Positions 60,311 through 64,000 of a stretch of DNA of 64,000 nt are shown piece after piece. The notes under the pieces were generated by a model. That model ran no database searches and was not told where the DNA came from. It saw only the letters and a program-made list of their open reading frames with translations. Where the stretch lies: contig JAZUCU010000035.1 in the NCBI GenBank assembly GCA_045639325.1, positions 1-64,000 on the forward strand. The letters run 5' to 3'. The number at the start of each line of letters is the position of its first letter. Positions within the stretch are counted from its first letter, which is position 1. Made by a program: the position numbers and the translations under genes. Source of the DNA: RGIG8244 sp045639325. GTDB lineage: Bacteria > Verrucomicrobiota > Lentisphaeria > Victivallales > UBA1829.

Positions 60311-62095
60311 TTACAATGCAGCAACGCCGGGGGCTGCTTTATTCAGAAATGTTTGAGCCAGAGAACGTACTTCTGCCGCAGTTGTGCATTGTAATGCTTC
60401 CGCTGCAAGCCGCTCCGTATCATAGAACCGGATCTGGCGGATCACACGCCGGACAATGGAAATGGAGGAGGGCGGCATACTCAATTCCCGCACACCCAGC
60501 CCGATCAATAATGCAGTCATTGCCGGATCACTTGCGATATCGCCGCAAACGGTTGTGTAGATCCCCGCTTTCCGGGCGGCATCTGCTGTCTGTTTGATCA
60601 GGGTCAGAATCGCAGGATTTGTCGGCTTGTAAAGATAGGCAACACGTTCATTGGTCCGGTCCACCGCCAGAGAATACTGTACCAGGTCGTTGGAACCGAT
60701 ACTGAAGAAATCGACTTTCTTTGCAAATTGTTCTGCCAGAATCGCGGCAGACGGGATTTCCACCATGATGCCGATTTCCATATTTTCAGAAAATGCAATC
60801 TTTTCCTGACGCAATTCGGTACGTACATCATCGACCAGTACCAGCAGTGTATCCAGTTCTTCCACCGAGGAGACCATGGGGAACAACAGTTTGATATCGC
60901 CATGTGCTGATGCCCGGAGAATGGCACGTAATTGCGTTTTCAACAGGTCGGGATTGAGCTCATTCAGACGGATGGCACGCATCCCGAGGAACGGGTTCTG
61001 ATCCCGGAACGGGAACAGGGTGTCATCCAGTTTATCTCCGCCCACATCAAGGGTACGGATCACAGCCGGCTGCCCCTGAAGAGATTCCACCATTTTCTTG
61101 TAAGCCTGATACTGTTCATCTTCCGACGGCAGCTGTGTGGCATTGAGGAACAGGAATTCCGTACGGAACAGACCGATGCCTTCCGCACCGTATTCCTGCA
61201 GCTGATCGAGGGTATCAAAACCTTCCACGTTCGCGAGCAGGCGGATACAGTAGCCATCCAGCGTTTCCGCACGCATACGGCTTTCTTTGCGCAGTTCGGC
61301 GTAAAGCTTTTCCTTCTGTTCCATTTTTTCCCGGTAAAGGGCTTCCGTTTCTTCCGCCGGATGAGCAATGACCATGCCCATGTAGCCGTCGATAATGATC
61401 CGGTCGCCTTCTTCCAGACGTTCCACAAAGTGCTGCATACCGACGACTGCCGGTATTTGGAGAGAACGTGCCAGCAAGGCTGTGTGAGAGGTCCGGCTGC
61501 CGGTTTCAGTGGCAAACCCGAGGACTTTTTCCCGATCCAGCATTGCGGTATCAGAAGGAGTCAAATCCTTTGCAATCACAATGGATTGTGTGGGCATATT
61601 GCTCAGCGAAGGCCGTGTCAACCCGCGCAGATTGTTCATGATTTGTGCGGCAACGTCTTTAATATCGCCCGCCCGTTCCTGAAAATAAGTATCCTGCATA
61701 CTGCGGATGATCGTAATATATTTCTGAATGGAACGGGAGAAAGCGGTATCGGCGGCAAGTTTCTGATTCCGGATGGTGTCTTCCACATCACGAATCAGCA
61801 TGCGGTCGTTAACAATCAGCAGATGGGCGGCAAAGACGTCGGCAGAACGTTTCTGAATGGTTGCCTGCATTTTTGTCTGCGTCGCCTTGATATCGTTTCT
61901 GGTCAGCTCAAGAGCCTGCCGGAAGAATTCAATTTCCTTATCAACCTGATCCTCTGCGATGGTATGCACGGTGTTTTCATCCAGATCAAGTTCTGCGGAT
62001 TTTGCAAGGAATACAGGGCCGACTGCAATCCCGGGAGATGCAGGGATACCGTGAAAGAGAATTTCTTTTTTTACCTTGACGGGATTCTCACTCAT
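60311..62095 (-). CDS. ptsI: PTS enzyme I (PEP-protein phosphotransferase)
   Basis: Autophosphorylates from PEP and passes the phosphate to HPr. From ATG 62095 the product has 594 residues: the start LFHGIPASPGIAVGPVFL, the phospho-histidine motif GSRTSHTALLARSLQIPAVVG, FRTEFLFL, and the PEP-binding IGSNDLVQYSLAVDRTNERVAYLY and VCGDIASDP with the catalytic Cys. Its start overlaps the end of ptsH by about 8 bp. No PTS permease (IIA, IIB, IIC) is in the window, so its role may be regulatory or the permeases are elsewhere. Confidence 0.96.
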   Translation of the reverse strand: MSENPVKVKKEILFHGIPASPGIAVGPVFLAKSAELDLDENTVHTIAEDQVDKEIEFFRQALELTRNDIKATQTKMQATIQKRSADVFAAHLLIVNDRMLIRDVEDTIRNQKLAADTAFSRSIQKYITIIRSMQDTYFQERAGDIKDVAAQIMNNLRGLTRPSLSNMPTQSIVIAKDLTPSDTAMLDREKVLGFATETGSRTSHTALLARSLQIPAVVGMQHFVERLEEGDRIIIDGYMGMVIAHPAEETEALYREKMEQKEKLYAELRKESRMRAETLDGYCIRLLANVEGFDTLDQLQEYGAEGIGLFRTEFLFLNATQLPSEDEQYQAYKKMVESLQGQPAVIRTLDVGGDKLDDTLFPFRDQNPFLGMRAIRLNELNPDLLKTQLRAILRASAHGDIKLLFPMVSSVEELDTLLVLVDDVRTELRQEKIAFSENMEIGIMVEIPSAAILAEQFAKKVDFFSIGSNDLVQYSLAVDRTNERVAYLYKPTNPAILTLIKQTADAARKAGIYTTVCGDIASDPAMTALLIGLGVRELSMPPSSISIVRRVIRQIRFYDTERLAAEALQCTTAAEVRSLAQTFLNKAAPGVAAL

Positions 62096-62384
62096 CATCG
62101 TCATCAAGTCCACATTCCAGAAGGTCGCCCAACACTTTGAGCGCTTCTGCTTTATCCGCGCCGTTGGCGGTCAGGCGGATTTTTGTGCCGCAGGGAGCGG
62201 CAAGCATCAACATGGAAAGAACACTTTTACCGTCAGCGACAACGCCGCTAACCGTATTGCAAACTTCAATATCTGCCTGAAAAACCTGGGCAGATTGAAC
62301 AAAAACAGCTGCCGGTCTGGCATGGAGTCCTTTCGGATTCCGCAGCACACATTCTCTGGTATTTCCTGATACTGCTTCGCTCAT
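62088..62384 (-). CDS. ptsH: Phosphocarrier protein HPr
   Basis: Carries phosphate from EI to PTS IIA components. The 98-residue protein keeps the active His21 in NPKGLHARPAAVFVQ and the regulatory Ser54 region DGKSVLSMLMLAAPCG, which in Gram-positives and many others is phosphorylated by HPr kinase. The C-terminus ends in an acidic DDDDE. ptsI follows with overlap. The order ptsH-ptsI is canonical. Confidence 0.93.
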   Translation of the reverse strand: MSEAVSGNTRECVLRNPKGLHARPAAVFVQSAQVFQADIEVCNTVSGVVADGKSVLSMLMLAAPCGTKIRLTANGADKAEALKVLGDLLECGLDDDDE

Positions 62385-62567
62385 ATTCTACATTCTTTCC
62401 GGTTAAAAAGCCTGACGTTAAAAAGAAATGCAGCAATCTTCCGCCACATCCATCTTGTTTTGATAATGTTGGTAATATAGCACCGAAAGGGCTGAATTAC
62501 AACCTGTTTTTGGAATATTTTCTGTTTTATTATTCGCCGGTTTGCCCCAATGAAAATGGGACACCGT
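62385..62567. other. Intergenic region between metW and ptsH
   Basis: No gene seen. An inverted pair CCCA/TGGG near 62550 on the minus strand lacks a T run and is not a clear terminator of metW. No strong promoter of ptsH is evident. Confidence 0.3.
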
Positions 62568-63206
62568 TTATTTGGAAATAATAAAGATAGAGTTGGATGC
62601 AAACAGGTTCGGGCAGAGTTTTGCCAATCCGGGGAGAAAGTCTCCACGTGCGGTTAATGGAATCTCTTGCAAAATCTTAATATCAAGAGTCTTGCAGAGA
62701 TTGCGCAAGTCGGAGATCGTGCCAGGGTGAATCGTGGAGGTGTCATACCACGGTCTGGGCAGGTTCCGGTTCACCGGCATATTGCCGAACATCAATTGAA
62801 TTCGCGCGTTGATGTGCCCGAAATTCATAAAAGAGATAATCCCGTATTTGCCAATCCGCACCATTTCCTGTAAGAGAAGGTCCGGACGGTGAACCGCCTG
62901 GAGCGTACGGGAGAGAATCACATAGTCGTAGGTGTTGTCCGTGAAGGATTCCAGCATGTCGTCAAGGTTTGCATGAATGACCGGCACGCCGCGGACAGCA
63001 CATTCCAGAATCTTGTTCTGATCCCGTTCCACACCGATGACTTTTGCATTTTTATCAATCTTCAATGCTTTGAGAAGGCGTCCGGAGCCGCAGCCCAGGT
63101 CAAGAATGCGTGCGCCATCGGGGATCATATTCCGGATGGTTACCAGGTCATTACGCAAAAGAAGTTCGTCTGTAACTGTATGATTTACTTTTGAGTTCTG
63201 CGTCAT
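62568..63206 (-). CDS. metW: Methionine biosynthesis protein MetW
   Basis: Methyltransferase-fold partner of MetX in homoserine acylation. The 212-residue product has the SAM motif ARILDLGCGSGRLLKALK, VIGVERDQNKILECAVRGVPVIHANLDD and YDYVILSRTLQAVHRPDLLLQEMVRIG. It overlaps metX by 4 bp (ATGA at 63203-63206), the usual metX-metW pairing. Confidence 0.92.
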   Translation of the reverse strand: MTQNSKVNHTVTDELLLRNDLVTIRNMIPDGARILDLGCGSGRLLKALKIDKNAKVIGVERDQNKILECAVRGVPVIHANLDDMLESFTDNTYDYVILSRTLQAVHRPDLLLQEMVRIGKYGIISFMNFGHINARIQLMFGNMPVNRNLPRPWYDTSTIHPGTISDLRNLCKTLDIKILQEIPLTARGDFLPGLAKLCPNLFASNSIFIISK

Positions 63207-64000
63207 TTTAACACCTCCAGATAGCAGTTGGAGAGGAAGCCGGAGACAAGTGTGCCGAGGGTTTCTGTTTCCAACAGGAATGCATCGTGTCCGTAAGACG
63301 ATTCAATGTTGCAATAGGTGGTATCAATTCCATTATCCAGCAATGCCTTCACCAGTTCTTTGGATTGATAAACCGGGAAAAGCCAGTCACTGGAGAAGGA
63401 AACGACCATGTACTTTGCATGTTTCATCTTTGCAAAGGCTTTGGAGAGATCGCCTTCCGCAGAATCGGATACATCGAAGTAGTCAATTGCACGGGTGATA
63501 TACAAGTAAGAGTTGGCATCAAAGCGTTCGACGAAGCGCATACCCTGATGCTGCAGGTAACTCTCAATCTTGAAGTCTTTATCGAAGTCAAAGGAATAAT
63601 CCGCGGAATCCTGAAGGGATCTGCCGAATTTCTTCCGCATGGATTCATCACTGAGATAAGTGATGTGCGCCAGCATACGGGCAATGGCAAGTCCGCGCTG
63701 AGGCTGCTCGTTTTGATATTCGCCGTTTTTCCAGTTCGGATCACCCATGATCGCTTCTCTGCCAACCCAGTTGAATGCAATGGATTGGGGAGAAATGCGG
63801 GAGGTGGTGGCAATGGCAATAATGGCATTCACGTGTTCGGGAAATTCAATTCCCCACTGCAATGCCAGCATGCCGCCCATGGAACCGCCTGCAACACAAA
63901 GCCATTTTTCAATGCCCAGGTGATCCATCAGCCGTTTTTGCGCACGAACCATGTCGCCAATGGTGATGACGGGGAAATCCATGTTGTAAGGCTTACCGGT
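63203..64000 (-). CDS. metX: Homoserine O-acetyltransferase MetX, partial
   Basis: Acetylates (or succinylates) L-homoserine as the first step to methionine. The reading frame runs to the window end, so the N-terminal third is missing; the visible part starts with TGKPYNMDFPVITIGDMV. Catalytic residues are present: the nucleophile Ser of CVAGGSMGGMLALQWG, the Asp of FSSDWLFPVYQS and the His of SSYGHDAFLLE. Linkage to metW supports the call. The internal Met at 63982 is not the start. Confidence 0.93.
   Translation of the reverse strand, partial: TGKPYNMDFPVITIGDMVRAQKRLMDHLGIEKWLCVAGGSMGGMLALQWGIEFPEHVNAIIAIATTSRISPQSIAFNWVGREAIMGDPNWKNGEYQNEQPQRGLAIARMLAHITYLSDESMRKKFGRSLQDSADYSFDFDKDFKIESYLQHQGMRFVERFDANSYLYITRAIDYFDVSDSAEGDLSKAFAKMKHAKYMVVSFSSDWLFPVYQSKELVKALLDNGIDTTYCNIESSYGHDAFLLETETLGTLVSGFLSNCYLEVLK

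Noticed and set aside
62381..62647. 88-codon minus-strand frame between ptsH and metW
   Set aside because: No ribosome site or motif; overlaps the end of metW in another frame.

Overview
The window looks like a chromosomal segment of a Gram-negative bacterium of the Planctomycetes-Verrucomicrobia-Lentisphaerota group. A gut or sediment Lentisphaerota (Victivallis-like) organism is my best guess. This is inferred from gene content: many xylose-isomerase-like TIM barrels, a Gfo/Idh dehydrogenase, an FAD oxidoreductase of the carbohydrate-locus type, SGNH and glycoside hydrolases, plus outer-membrane functions (TonB/ExbB/ExbD, a LolA-like protein, heptose adenylyltransferase, a type I secretion pair). 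I see no prophage, transposase or CRISPR-cas locus. Several promoters fit a housekeeping consensus of about TTGAAA, 16-17 bp, TATATT.

Layout. 1-620: gene-poor AGAGAA-rich region and tRNA-Pro. 0.7-3.7 kb: GH32-like protein and an unknown enzyme. 3.8-4.4 kb: DUF1893 lipoprotein. 10.15-4.36 kb (minus): tightly overlapping recA, TPR, exbB, exbD, tonB-like and zinc-ribbon operon. 10.3-14.4 kb: GH28-like protein, CE7-type esterase, phosphodiesterase. 14.5-15.9 kb: three 44-bp repeats and a DUF4143 ATPase. 16-20.5 kb: FAD oxidoreductase with divergent AraC regulator, TIM-barrel isomerase, gatB. 20.8-28.4 kb: sugar isomerase and Gfo/Idh dehydrogenase, an SGNH remnant, UDP-GlcNAc/GalNAc dehydrogenase and 4-epimerase, then enolase-superfamily dehydratase, SDR and GH16. 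35.2-28.5 kb (minus): nadD, rsfS, unknown, SGNH hydrolase, Dabb, ftsK, rodZ-like. 35.3-41.5 kb: MATE, tRNA-Leu, XRE-cupin regulator, type I secretion ABC and HlyD. 47.6-41.6 kb (minus): lon, LolA-like, TadE-like, rfaE2, hpt, PH-domain. 49.8-47.8 kb: xerD and apbE. 49.9-51.4 kb: two tRNA-Asp, a membrane-anchored unknown with distinct codon use, tRNA-Arg. 51.6-56.4 kb: Ig-fused Na/Pi transporter, thioredoxin-ankyrin protein, cation antiporter. 64-56.4 kb (minus): metX-metW, ptsH-ptsI, rpoN and a GT-C-like membrane protein.

The genes split into housekeeping blocks (recombination, chromosome segregation, proteolysis, NAD, purine salvage, methionine, sigma-54/PTS) and small carbohydrate modules. 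The GH32-, GH28- and GH16-like enzymes lack visible signal peptides, which suggests intracellular processing of imported sugars. The CE7-like and SGNH esterases are exported.

Most unusual points: (1) an ExbB/ExbD pair encoded with recA in which both membrane carboxylates of the proton path appear to be replaced; (2) 44-bp repeats with perfect 10-bp terminal inverted repeats, spaced about seven helical turns apart, the last over the promoter of a DUF4143 ATPase; (3) a type I secretion ABC protein with two tandem C39-like domains, both lacking the catalytic cysteine; (4) a phosphate transporter fused to a lipoprotein-like Ig region; (5) Lon with a charged tail of about 225 residues.
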